Assembly: GCF_017742995.1 (NCBI RefSeq)
Contig: NZ_CP072425.1
Location: 3,667,001 to 3,731,000 of the forward strand
DNA length: 64,000 nt
DNA from: Pseudoalteromonas viridis
Lineage (GTDB): Bacteria; Pseudomonadota; Gammaproteobacteria; Enterobacterales; Alteromonadaceae
Direction: 5' to 3'
Shown here: one piece after another, positions 38,001 through 46,113 of the stretch
How the letters are laid out: each line of letters starts with the position of its first letter
Position numbering within the stretch: the stretch's first letter is position 1
The notes under the pieces: model-generated
Told to the model about the DNA's origin: nothing
The model's database searches: none
Seen by the model: the letters and a program-made list of their open reading frames with translations, nothing else
Position numbers and translations under genes: made by a program

Positions 38001-39848
38001 CAGCGGCGCTTGTGCTGATAACGAGTTTGAATCTTGACCCTGGGCGTTTTTTCCAACCAGCGTCAATTGATAACCACTGTCACCAAAATTTGGGTCGCCA
38101 TCTGAGTAATATCGGGCGGTTTTTACTACCGCTGCGCCACCATCACCAAATGACGCGGTGACTTCCGCCCACCCTTCTTCTTTGTTAGCGATCAAGGCAA
38201 CTTCCGCCACACCGCTTGCGTTGGTATTTGTTACACCGTCAGAAGGTGAAGTGATTGCTTTGGAGCCCCCCGAAACAGTTATCAGCTCATCGCTAAGCGG
38301 TTGGCCATCTTCCATCAGGGTAATTACCACTTTACCTCGAGTCTCTGCACTCAACGGATTACCTTCATTAATAGCATCTCCCTGCAGGTCCCGGACACTG
38401 ACGGTTAGCTGGATCCCGGCACCAGCTGCAATGCCATTCGAATAATAACGACCCGAGCTGACAATCTGATTTGCTGTGTCGGGCTCTGCATACGTAACCG
38501 TAAACTGTTCCCACCCGCGAGAGTCATTGACACTAAGAGTAAGTTGTGCATTTCCGTTGCTGTCGGTTTCCGCAGTACCCCCATCAGTGATATTAGCCAG
38601 CACCAATTCGCTAACGGTCACCAGTTGATTCACGAGAGGCTGACCGTCCTTCGTTAAGTTGATTTTTAAGAAACCATCATTACCAACATTCAGCGGGTTG
38701 TCTTTGTCTATCTCATTGTTTTCAGCATCCAAAACATCGACTGTCATTTGAATGCCACCATCACCTGCTCCCACATAGTTGGCGACGGTTCTTGCGACCT
38801 CTTGCCCACCTATCGTATAAGTTGCTGTAAAGGCATCAAGTTGCTCTGCAATGGTGGCCGTTTTGGTTGCAAAAAACTGTATTTCGGCCAGGCCATTGGC
38901 GTTCGTTTTGACCGACTCTGTTGGTTTTGCAAAGCGCGCACTGGCTTCAACTGACACTGCAATCTGTGCATTGGCAACGGGTTGCTCATTTAAAGTCAGC
39001 TGAATTTTAGCCGTCAATGGGTTGGCCAGTGACAGCTCGCTTGACGCTTGCTCAGTGGCATCCACCAACTGCACGCTCAAATCGTAGATTTCTTTATTGA
39101 AAAACGGATTACCCGCCGACTCAAAACCGATACGCGCATTGATATCGTCGTTGTATTCAACCTGTACATAACCAGCTCCGACTTTATCCGTGGCGGCAAT
39201 GAGCAGGCGCGCGGCCCCGTTTGCGTCGGTTTGAACTTTGGAATTACCATTGGTAACCAACAAGTCTTCACTGTCTAGTTCTTTTGAAAATTCAAGCACT
39301 TGATTTGATAAAGGCGTACCGTTGTCGGTCAAAATTGCGGTCACAGTTGCAATTTCCGACCCAGAAATAGGATTGCTTGCATCAATGGGCTGGCCATCCG
39401 AGCCTGTAATGCTCACTGCAATTTGAATACCCCCGTCTCCGGCAGCGGCATAGGGCACTGAGCCACTCACGGTACTCTCACCTATATCAGCAGTAGCCGA
39501 AATAGTACCTGCGCCAGCTAAGCGATTGGCAATAATCGTCACTTTTGCTTCGCCATTGCTGTCAGTCAGTTGTGAACTAACCGAGGCAAAATCTGAGAAT
39601 TCGTCATTGCTAAATTTCACCAGGTTATTGGCAACCGGTGCGCCATCATTGGTGAGTTTTGCTGTAATGACAATGGGGTTACTGATACTGAGACTACCAC
39701 CGCTTTCGGAGCTAGTACTGAGCACCAGGTCATAATCGGTGGTTGTACCGTCACCTCCCGAGGTGTCTTTTTCAATCGAACCACCGCCACCACAGGCGAT
39801 CATCAGCAAGCTGAGCAAAGTAATACTAAACCAGCGCATCAGAGACAT
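35004..39848 (-). CDS. Giant surface lipoprotein of tandem bacterial Ig-like (Big-1/invasin type) domains
   Basis: A 1614-residue protein. Signal peptide with lipobox LLMIAC, then Gly/Ser/Asp-rich linker; GGGAG is 8 bases before ATG. From about residue 40 to 890 there are eight tandem domains of 100-115 residues with the recurring patterns NPLxAxxxGxxxIxLxxxGQPLxxxxV, TDxNGxAxxxL and an end in AGDGG, typical of Big-1 domains of invasins. The C-terminal part (about 1130-1614) is richer in Cys and Asp and carries EF-hand-like loops DHNRNGTFD and DANNDFVYTDKDG, suggesting calcium binding. Unlike intimin/invasin there is no beta-barrel or LysM anchor, so the chain is held by lipid. It is probably an adhesin or cell-surface stalk; the ligand is unknown. 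Confidence 0.88.
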   Translation of the reverse strand: MSLMRWFSITLLSLLMIACGGGGSIEKDTSGGDGTTTDYDLVLSTSSESGGSLSISNPIVITAKLTNDGAPVANNLVKFSNDEFSDFASVSSQLTDSNGEAKVTIIANRLAGAGTISATADIGESTVSGSVPYAAAGDGGIQIAVSITGSDGQPIDASNPISGSEIATVTAILTDNGTPLSNQVLEFSKELDSEDLLVTNGNSKVQTDANGAARLLIAATDKVGAGYVQVEYNDDINARIGFESAGNPFFNKEIYDLSVQLVDATEQASSELSLANPLTAKIQLTLNEQPVANAQIAVSVEASARFAKPTESVKTNANGLAEIQFFATKTATIAEQLDAFTATYTIGGQEVARTVANYVGAGDGGIQMTVDVLDAENNEIDKDNPLNVGNDGFLKINLTKDGQPLVNQLVTVSELVLANITDGGTAETDSNGNAQLTLSVNDSRGWEQFTVTYAEPDTANQIVSSGRYYSNGIAAGAGIQLTVSVRDLQGDAINEGNPLSAETRGKVVITLMEDGQPLSDELITVSGGSKAITSPSDGVTNTNASGVAEVALIANKEEGWAEVTASFGDGGAAVVKTARYYSDGDPNFGDSGYQLTLVGKNAQGQDSNSLSAQAPLTIEARLTFNGSLQKNQNIQMSVNEFGILDPASGSVLTNESGVATIQLLDNSVSGAGRVSARYEANTGEIVTQNFNFNSAGDGGVNISIVSILDRDGDEISTQLSGNNKLGEDHDGIATIRLIENGEPLAGKLVTFTTDSVATMNPQSGRAVTDENGLASVDLLATSTSGIGEVYAEYLTFSTPRVTFASDGAVLVDEGEYKMVVRLLINCSDDWDSNRDTTGITDADLAKCDEVTNVPSTELAEVYVKLTPTANLNNGIQNAIVSVQTNKGQILPSSGQVLTDQQGVGLLKLQPGDSGGAGTITATYLGESDTKNFSVGIQDLFLSLSSELDSGNGRDSLAAGDSFILTATIFTDETDPANSVYTQPVDVEFTSTCADEGLATIDGQVRSKAGKASSTYRAQGCSGTDTIVVTVTSGGGVNDPASYVFTVDDAPVQAIQFIEASNAFIALPPGVGATPTTSTVKFKLLDTDDRPLKQKQIEFRLADLTGSAELTNYKGSTDSEGVAQTTVQSGVVPGDIVVEACYISDEIIANYATNNEYPTCWQSVIDQCAADNTHPRCPDVTDNLTLRLIPVADQVNAVSSGIVLSSGVPDQNSFDIAADNLQLNALEFAGVTTNISVYFGDQFNQLTGDNLVASVTAEAGVVGSIDGAGNTPSYQCAIVDGVCTVQWRKQGDFPFNDSSIWRNTIGDVCDTYAGQPAPCINGFPSTFDYGSGPVTVVRGGRVTVVATAKGQESFVDKPSSNGITRTNGVFDQGEFFSSFDLPEAFVDHNRNGTFDAVNCDDAGEASKCEFGGSNGGHNETYMDANNDFVYTDKDGKYNGLLCSETAMSSGHCTRDLVDVRRDLELIIAGNTPYARFVIDRSLIGGAVCAGTINGYRGLEVTEDNGFCDLTGIDLTVIDSTNVDIYYSDIFGNALPTGTTISITADNGEISISEVDTIVSSSDPNGIKKARVNVSRETAANSKTTGNLTITFTIPSPFEGQDPTIVSKKLQIIDAG

Positions 39849-40014
39849 TTTCGATTCTCCCTTGCAATCTAATAATTTTGAGTTATTTTCACCATGTTAA
39901 CCCAATTGTGGATCTAAAATCACAAATTTTTGGCAGCCGTCATCGATTTTTTCTGTTCATCTTCAACTATCCTGTTAGGCTATAGCGATTTTGTAAAATA
40001 TAAGCGTTAGGACG

Positions 40015-41373
40015 ATGTCAAAGGCTATGTCACACAACAAAAAAATGAGCCTAACAACCCGTATCATGCTGGGCATGGTTTTGGGTGTTATTCTGGGTCT
40101 GTTAATACAAACCATACTGGGCGATAAGCCTGAAGTTGCCATCCCGCTGGGTCTGTTCGATTTACCTATCAAGGGTTTTTTTGTCGATGGATTATTCCAT
40201 ATAGGCGGTCAGATCTTTATTGCCAGCTTGAAGATGCTGGTTGTTCCTTTGGTCTTTATTTCTTTAGTAGTGGGTACCTGTAGTCTGAGCGATCCCAAAA
40301 AATTGGGTCGCCTGGGTGGCAAGTCCATCTTACTTTATTTATCTACTACGGCCATCGCGATTACAGTGGCTATTTCACTGGCACTGCTGATTAGCCCGGG
40401 CGGTGGCGTAGCCATCCCGACAACGGCCACATTTGATGCACAGCAAGCTCCAACGCTTGCACAAGTCATCATCGGGATGTTCCCGACTAACCCAATCAAC
40501 GCAATGGCCAGTGGCAAAATGTTGCAGGTGATTGTTTTCGCCTTGTTGTTCGGTATTGCCATGGCACTGAGTGGTGACGCGGGTAAACGCTGTGCCAAGG
40601 TGTTCGAAGATTTAAACACTGTGGTACTGAAGCTGGTGACTCTGCTGATGAACCTGGCGCCTTACGGTGTGTTCTGTTTGATGGCCAAGTTGTTCACTAC
40701 CATCGAAATGGACCTGATTGTTGAATTGGGTAAATACTTCCTGGTGGTGGTTGCTGCCCTGCTGATCCATGCCTTTGTTAATTACAGCATTATGCTCAAA
40801 GTTCTGACCGGCCTGAGCCCACTCACTTTCCTGGCCAAGATGAAAGATGCCTGCATGTTTGCATTCAGCACCTCAAGCTCAAGTGCCACTATGCCGGTTA
40901 CGTTAGAAACGGCGACGAAAAAACTGGGTGCCCATAACTCAGTAGCATCTTTCACAGTCCCGCTCGGTGCGACCATCAATATGGATGGCACCGCCATTAT
41001 GCAAGGTGTTGCAACCGTGTTTATTGCCCAGGTCTTCGCCGTAGATTTAACCTTGAGTGACTATCTGATGGTGATTCTGACTGCCACTTTGGCCTCTGTT
41101 GGTACAGCGGGCGTGCCGGGTGTCGGCCTGATTATGCTGGCTATGGTACTGAATCAGGTTGGCCTGCCGGTAGAAGGCATTGCCATTATCATGGGGGTTG
41201 ACCGACTGCTGGATATGACCCGCACCGCGGTGAATGTGACCGGCGACTGTATGGTCACCTGTGTGGTCGCCAAATCCGAAGGCGAGCTGGATATTGATGT
41301 GTTTAACGACGCCGACGCTGCCAAAGATCTGGAAGAAAACATGGATTTGGAAAAGCTGTCTAAAAAAGCTTAA
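40015..41373 (+). CDS. Dicarboxylate/amino acid:cation symporter (SLC1/GltP-DctA family)
   Basis: A 452-residue inner-membrane carrier with eight membrane helices and two re-entrant hairpins. Hairpin 1 is the Ser-rich FSTSSSSATMPVTLE (near 285), the NMDGT motif is in GATINMDGTAIMQG (near 325), and the substrate Asp/Arg region is DRLLDMTRTAVNVTGD (near 400). The Arg favours glutamate, aspartate or C4-dicarboxylates, taken up with sodium or protons. The start is uncertain: ATG at 40015 and ATG at 40027 (MSHNKK) both have poorly spaced ribosome sites. Confidence 0.93.
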   Translation: MSKAMSHNKKMSLTTRIMLGMVLGVILGLLIQTILGDKPEVAIPLGLFDLPIKGFFVDGLFHIGGQIFIASLKMLVVPLVFISLVVGTCSLSDPKKLGRLGGKSILLYLSTTAIAITVAISLALLISPGGGVAIPTTATFDAQQAPTLAQVIIGMFPTNPINAMASGKMLQVIVFALLFGIAMALSGDAGKRCAKVFEDLNTVVLKLVTLLMNLAPYGVFCLMAKLFTTIEMDLIVELGKYFLVVVAALLIHAFVNYSIMLKVLTGLSPLTFLAKMKDACMFAFSTSSSSATMPVTLETATKKLGAHNSVASFTVPLGATINMDGTAIMQGVATVFIAQVFAVDLTLSDYLMVILTATLASVGTAGVPGVGLIMLAMVLNQVGLPVEGIAIIMGVDRLLDMTRTAVNVTGDCMVTCVVAKSEGELDIDVFNDADAAKDLEENMDLEKLSKKA

Positions 41374-41387
41374 CTGAATACATAAAC

Positions 41388-41423
41388 AAAAAAGGCAGGT
41401 CGCCTGAGCGCCCTGCCTTTTTT
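41388..41423. terminator. Bidirectional terminator between the symporter and dehydrogenase genes
   Basis: A 12-bp perfect stem AAAAAAGGCAGG (41388-41399) / CCTGCCTTTTTT (41412-41423) with a 12-base loop, between converging genes, with T-runs in both directions. Confidence 0.9.
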
Positions 41424-41440
41424 AATGCCCGTTTAAGGGA

Positions 41441-42325
41441 TTATTTTTTATCGTGAATCGCATCCAGACGAGCCAGCAAACTGGAAGTATCGAAGCGACC
41501 GCCCCCCAGCGCCTGAACATCCGCATAATACTGGTCAACCATAGCAGTCAGTGACAATGAAGATCCATTGCTGCGCGCTTCGTCCAGTGCAATGCCCAAG
41601 TCCTTACGCATCCAGTCGACGGCAAAACCAAAATCATACTCTCCAGCAAGCATGGTTTTATAGCGGTTTTCCATCTGCCAGGAGCCTGCAGCCCCTTTGG
41701 CAATGGTCTCTACTACTTTTTCACCATCCAGCCCTGCTTGTTTGGCAAAGTGCAGCCCCTCAGCCAGCCCCTGAACCACACCTGCGATACAAATTTGATT
41801 GACCATTTTACACAACTGACCCGAGCCCACTTCACCCAACAGTTGGCTAAAACGGCTGAATGCGGCCATCACAGGTTGCACACGTGCAAATATCTCAGGC
41901 TCGCCGCCCACCATAACTGTCAATACGCCATTTTCAGCCCCAGCCTGGCCACCTGATACAGGCGCATCCAGGAACGCCACGTTTTGAGCAGCAGCACGCT
42001 CGGCCACTTCGCGCGCTACTTTTGCTGACGTGGTCGTATGATCTATCAGCACAGTACCTGGTTTCATGCCCGCCAAAACCCCTTCATCGCCGTACACCAC
42101 AGATCTGAGGTCATCATCATTGCCCACGCACATAAATACCAACTCTGCTTCTGCAACTGCTTCTTTGGGGGTTGCAGCAAATGAGCCCTGATATTCTTGC
42201 GCCCAGCGCTGTGCTTTAGTGGTCGTGCGGTTGTAAACGGTCACCTGATGACCTGCTTGTTGTAAATGACCGGCCATGGGATACCCCATCACCCCCAATC
42301 CGATGAATGCGACTTTGACTGACAT
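41441..42325 (-). CDS. NAD(P)-dependent beta-hydroxyacid dehydrogenase (GarR/GlxR/3-HIBDH family)
   Basis: A 294-residue member of the same family as mmsB: Rossmann motif [10 protein letters not shown], substrate motif [11 protein letters not shown] near 117, and catalytic Lys in GQLCKMVNQ near 167. It is not next to catabolic partners, so the substrate is open: tartronate semialdehyde, 3-hydroxyisobutyrate, gamma-hydroxybutyrate or succinic semialdehyde are all handled by relatives. It is monocistronic, divergent from the peroxidase gene, and ends at the shared terminator. Confidence 0.88.
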   Translation of the reverse strand: MSVKVAFIGLGVMGYPMAGHLQQAGHQVTVYNRTTTKAQRWAQEYQGSFAATPKEAVAEAELVFMCVGNDDDLRSVVYGDEGVLAGMKPGTVLIDHTTTSAKVAREVAERAAAQNVAFLDAPVSGGQAGAENGVLTVMVGGEPEIFARVQPVMAAFSRFSQLLGEVGSGQLCKMVNQICIAGVVQGLAEGLHFAKQAGLDGEKVVETIAKGAAGSWQMENRYKTMLAGEYDFGFAVDWMRKDLGIALDEARSNGSSLSLTAMVDQYYADVQALGGGRFDTSSLLARLDAIHDKK

Positions 42326-42457
42326 AAATTTGTCCTATTTGGCTGTTAAGCTAGAAAGATGGAGTTGTTATACCTGAGCCATCTAAGCATGGCAAATGAA
42401 AAATACCAGCTATGAATCAAGTGATTAAAAAGAAAAAACATCAAGGAGCCTGACAGG

Positions 42458-42973
42458 ATGGAGAACATATATCGTTTCAGCGTGAAACTACTTAACGGCG
42501 AGACGCTGGCACTCAGATCCTTACAAGGCAGACCGGTGTTGATTGTTAATATTGCCAGCAAGTGCAGTTTTGCCCCTCAACTCAGTGCACTGGAAAAGCT
42601 TTACAAAAAGTACCATCCAATGGGACTCGAAATCATTGCCTTTCCCTGCCATCAGTTTGGCCGCAATGAGCCGCTGGAGAACGAAATGCTCAGAGAGTTT
42701 TATCAGTCGCATTTCAATTTAAGCTTTCATATCTCAGAAAAAGTCCTGGTGAACGGGCCTGATGCTCACCCACTCTTTAATTACCTCAAGGTAAACACCC
42801 GAGGAATAGCGCAAAACCGCGCGATTAAATGGAATTTTACTAAGTTTTTAGTAAACTCAGAGGGCGTATTGTTGTCCCGTTATGCACCCAGGACAAAACC
42901 CGAAACCTTAAAATCGATAATAGAGAGTCAAGTGTCCAATGAGAGTCGCCCTGTTCAGTTCGCAAAAGTATGA
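42458..42973 (+). CDS. Glutathione peroxidase-like protein with altered catalytic site
   Basis: A 171-residue thioredoxin-fold peroxidase (BtuE/GPx family). The peroxidatic Cys36 is in NIASKCSFAPQ, a second Cys64 in FPCHQFGRNEP, and the active-site Trp125 in WNFTKF. In most relatives the second motif reads FPCNQFGxQEP, whose final Gln completes the catalytic tetrad; here that position is Asn70, and the Asn before QF is His. The protein should reduce peroxides with thioredoxin or glutathione, but the change could alter rate or substrate. CAAGGAG precedes the start. Its last 35 bases overlap ldhA. Confidence 0.88.
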   Translation: MENIYRFSVKLLNGETLALRSLQGRPVLIVNIASKCSFAPQLSALEKLYKKYHPMGLEIIAFPCHQFGRNEPLENEMLREFYQSHFNLSFHISEKVLVNGPDAHPLFNYLKVNTRGIAQNRAIKWNFTKFLVNSEGVLLSRYAPRTKPETLKSIIESQVSNESRPVQFAKV

Positions 42974-43916
42974 GCTGCCATTTTTTGAGCATGCACTTAC
43001 CCAGTTTCCTGATATTCAATTTGAGTTTTTCGAGCAAGCACTGAATGATAAAACCGTCGCACTGGCGCAAGGGTTTGATGCCATCTGCGTGTTTGTGAAC
43101 GATCAGGTTGATGCCAATGTGCTGGCCGAACTCGCTGAGCTGGGCGTTCAGAGTATCGCGCTGCGCTGTGCAGGCTTTAACAATGTCGATATCGAAGCGG
43201 CCCACGCCCTGGGCATTAAAGTCGCACGCGTACCAGCCTACAGCCCTGAAGCCGTGGCCGAGCATTGTATTGCCCTGATGCTGACACTGAGCCGTAAAAC
43301 CCATAAAGCCTACAACCGGGTACGAGAAGATAATTTTGATCTCAACGGTTTACTGGGCTTTAACCTGCACAACAAAACCGTCGGTATCATTGGCTGTGGT
43401 AAAATCGGCCAGGCCCTGGTGGCCATTCTCAATGGCTTTGGTGCGCACGTGCTGGTATACGACCCGAACATTGGAGAAGGCTCTTACACCCAGGTTTCTC
43501 TGGATATGCTGCTTGAGCAAAGCGACATTATCACCCTGCACTGTCCGCTGACCGAAGCCACCCATCACCTGATCGACGACGCGGCTTTTGACAAAATGAA
43601 GCAAGGCGTCATGCTGATCAACACCAGCCGCGGAGCACTGGTAGACAGCAAAGCCTGTATCCGCGCGTTAAAATCCAGAAAACTCGGCTACCTTGGACTG
43701 GACGTGTATGAACAGGAGTCTGAACTGTTCTTTAAAAACCGCAGCGATGAAGTCATACAGGACGATGTCTTTATGCGCCTGGCAAGCTTCCAGAACGTAC
43801 TTATCACAGGGCATCAGGGCTTTTTCACCAAAGAAGCCTTAACCGAAATCGCCCACACCACAGTGACTAACCTCAATGCCATTCGCACGGGGCAAGCGCT
43901 GGAAAATCAGGTTTGA
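42939..43916 (+). CDS. ldhA: D-lactate dehydrogenase family 2-hydroxyacid dehydrogenase
   Basis: A 325-residue NAD-dependent enzyme of the fermentative LdhA type. The NAD motif is GIIGCGKIGQALV near residue 150; substrate Arg in NTSRGALVDS near 232, catalytic Glu in YLGLDVYEQES and His in TGHQGFFT near 294. RCAGFNNVD and AYSPEAVAEH are typical of LdhA. It should reduce pyruvate to D-lactate under low oxygen. The start lies inside the peroxidase gene, with no strong ribosome site, so its translation probably depends on that of the upstream gene. Confidence 0.92.
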   Translation: MRVALFSSQKYELPFFEHALTQFPDIQFEFFEQALNDKTVALAQGFDAICVFVNDQVDANVLAELAELGVQSIALRCAGFNNVDIEAAHALGIKVARVPAYSPEAVAEHCIALMLTLSRKTHKAYNRVREDNFDLNGLLGFNLHNKTVGIIGCGKIGQALVAILNGFGAHVLVYDPNIGEGSYTQVSLDMLLEQSDIITLHCPLTEATHHLIDDAAFDKMKQGVMLINTSRGALVDSKACIRALKSRKLGYLGLDVYEQESELFFKNRSDEVIQDDVFMRLASFQNVLITGHQGFFTKEALTEIAHTTVTNLNAIRTGQALENQV

Positions 43917-43937
43917 TTAATTTCTGATACCTACAAA

Positions 43938-43960
43938 AAAGCCTGGCATCGCCAGGCTTT
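43938..43960. terminator. Bidirectional terminator between ldhA and the NSS transporter
   Basis: A 10-bp stem AAAGCCTGGC (43938-43947) / GCCAGGCTTT (43951-43960), loop ATC, between converging genes, with additional A residues on the left arm that give a U-run on the minus strand. Confidence 0.85.
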
Positions 43961-43981
43961 GTTGTATTCAAACAACTGCTG

Positions 43982-45307
43982 TTACTTAAAAAAAGCCACA
44001 TTAGCAAAAACGGCTGTCATCAGCACCGGGCAGACAAAGCGTACATACTGGGCAAACCAGTACATCTTGCCACTGCACTCCAGTGCCAGCTGGTTACCAC
44101 GACGCCATATCCAGCCTACTGTAATAAAGTAGAACAAGCCCATTAATGGTAGCTGGTATTGGGTGAATACCTGAATCACTAAGCCAAACAACCAGTCAAA
44201 ATTCATGATAATGGTGCCCGAGCAGACAAACAGCACCAGGGTCACCACCCAGGTTGCTTGTGAGCGCTTAAAGCCATGATTTTCCACGAGGAAAGACACC
44301 GGAATTTCGGTAGATGAAATCGTGGATGTCAGTGAGGCTATCGACATCAGTACAAAGAAAGTCAGCCCAACGAACAGGCCAATTTCACCCATGGTTGCAA
44401 AAAGCTCTGGCAGAATGGCAAAGATAAGCCTGCCCTCGCCGACCAGTTTGCCATTTTGGAAAACTTCAACACCGTTGTTCTGTGCGATAAACAAAGCCGG
44501 GATGATCAAAAGCCCAGCCAGAAACGCCACGCCGGTATCCAGCATTGCCACACTAAAGGTGAGTTTTGGCAGATTTTCGTTAGGTTTTAGGTAAGAGCCA
44601 TAAATCATCATACAGCCCACACCCAAAGATAAAGAGAAAAACGCCTGTCCCATGGCGGCAATGATCAACTCTGGGTCGCCAATTTTGCTAAAATCGGGCA
44701 CAAGGTACGCTTTAAACCCGGCAGCTGCGCCATCCAGCGTGCCCATGTAGGCAATCAGCGCCACCAACAGCAAAAGTAACACTGGCATGAGTCGACGCGA
44801 CCAGGTTTCAATCCCCGACTTCACCCCTTGCAAAATAATGCCAGCCGTCAGCATTAGCATCAGAGGGGTAAAGATAAAATTCCGTAAGGTCGAATCACCG
44901 GACAAAAAAGCACTGGCTTCTTCCCAGCCAACTAAACGTGCAAGCGGTTCAAGAGAGTGCGCCAACATCCAGCCGGCAACAATAGAATAGAAGCTGAGCA
45001 TGACGATGGCACCGGCAAGGCCGATGTAACCCGCAGACGCACCGACTTTAGGCTGCTTTTCCTGCCAGGCTTGTTTTAACGCTTTAACCGGGTTGGCTTG
45101 CGCCTGATGCCCCAGGTACAGCTCAGTGTACAAGGCAGGTAATGCCAGTAAGAAAATGACGATGAAATAGACCAGCAAAAACGCGCCACCACCGTGGTTT
45201 GCTGCCTGAGTGGGGAAGCCCCAAATATTACCAAGTCCGACTGCCGCACCGGCTGCCGCTAACACAAAGCCCAGACGGCTTTGAAAACCTTCACGCACTT
45301 GAGCCAT
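43982..45307 (-). CDS. Sodium-dependent transporter of the NSS/SNF family
   Basis: A 441-residue inner-membrane carrier with eleven or twelve membrane segments. The first helix has the sodium-site motif AAGAAVGLGNIWGFP; helix 6 reads FFSLSLGVGCMMIYGSY; and helix 8 has SLTSTISSTEIP, the second sodium site. It resembles bacterial LeuT/MhsT-like amino acid symporters, so uptake of a neutral or aromatic amino acid with sodium is likely; the exact substrate cannot be read. It is monocistronic. Confidence 0.92.
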   Translation of the reverse strand: MAQVREGFQSRLGFVLAAAGAAVGLGNIWGFPTQAANHGGGAFLLVYFIVIFLLALPALYTELYLGHQAQANPVKALKQAWQEKQPKVGASAGYIGLAGAIVMLSFYSIVAGWMLAHSLEPLARLVGWEEASAFLSGDSTLRNFIFTPLMLMLTAGIILQGVKSGIETWSRRLMPVLLLLLVALIAYMGTLDGAAAGFKAYLVPDFSKIGDPELIIAAMGQAFFSLSLGVGCMMIYGSYLKPNENLPKLTFSVAMLDTGVAFLAGLLIIPALFIAQNNGVEVFQNGKLVGEGRLIFAILPELFATMGEIGLFVGLTFFVLMSIASLTSTISSTEIPVSFLVENHGFKRSQATWVVTLVLFVCSGTIIMNFDWLFGLVIQVFTQYQLPLMGLFYFITVGWIWRRGNQLALECSGKMYWFAQYVRFVCPVLMTAVFANVAFFK

Positions 45308-45492
45308 AATCGAATGCCAAGTTAATTATTGTTGTAGACTGGCGATTATACGCACTTGTAAACAAAATGCGAGTGTCAGTAAGAGCAAATCGGAACAACC
45401 TGAAACGTCAGGTGCTTACCCTTGCAAACCGACGCAGCGCCACAGCCAAAAATCTGCGTAATGGACTACTTTGACTAGCAGCTAAAACATAC

Positions 45493-46023
45493 TCAAAAGC
45501 TCGAGCCAGGCATCTTTAAAAAAGCCAGCTCCTCATCACTCGACGCTCGCCCTAAAATGGCGTTACGATGAGGGTAGCGGCCAAACTGCTCAATGATTTT
45601 TTTGTGCGCCAATTCAAACTCATAATTTGGTAGCGGTTTAAACAAAGCATCCGCCTGCTGATGTACTTTAAGGCTTTCGCTGTGCATGAAAGGTAAGTAC
45701 ATAAAGGTGCGCTGGGTTTTCTCCAGCTGCTGATCAAAGCCTTTTTCAATGGCGTGCTGAGCCAGGCACAATGCCAGCGGATCGCTGGCAAAGGCGGCGG
45801 GTGTATCACGGAACATGTTACGTGAAAACTGATCCAGTACGATTATCTCACACAGCGCCCCCACCGCAGTTTTGCGCCATTCGGCTAGCTCCCCGGCCAT
45901 GGCCTGCTGATGTAACTGTGTAAATCTGGTTGTGATTTTATTATCAAACTGAGCTGATTTTTGCCACCAGTCCTGCTCCTGACATTCTACAAACCAGAAC
46001 TGATAAACTTCCTGATATTCCAT
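45493..46023 (-). CDS. DUF924 family protein
   Basis: A 176-residue cytoplasmic helical protein, from an ATG at 46023 with AGG 9 bases upstream; a GTG two codons earlier is the alternative. It has the family stretches YQFWF near the N-terminus, IIVLDQFSRNMFRDTPAAFA in the middle, and FMYLPFMHSE, then GRYPHRNAILGR near the C-terminus. DUF924 proteins are TPR-like and common in proteobacteria; no function is known. It is downstream of lysC on the same strand, with a 90-base gap holding a weak hairpin, so cotranscription is uncertain. Confidence 0.9.
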   Translation of the reverse strand: MEYQEVYQFWFVECQEQDWWQKSAQFDNKITTRFTQLHQQAMAGELAEWRKTAVGALCEIIVLDQFSRNMFRDTPAAFASDPLALCLAQHAIEKGFDQQLEKTQRTFMYLPFMHSESLKVHQQADALFKPLPNYEFELAHKKIIEQFGRYPHRNAILGRASSDEELAFLKMPGSSF

Positions 46024-46113
46024 GGACACACCTGTGAGTAAAAAATTTTGCTTTCAGAGCGAGTATTACCCGCTCCGGATGATGTGTCCAGCCAGACTTA
46101 GTCCGTGCCTGGT

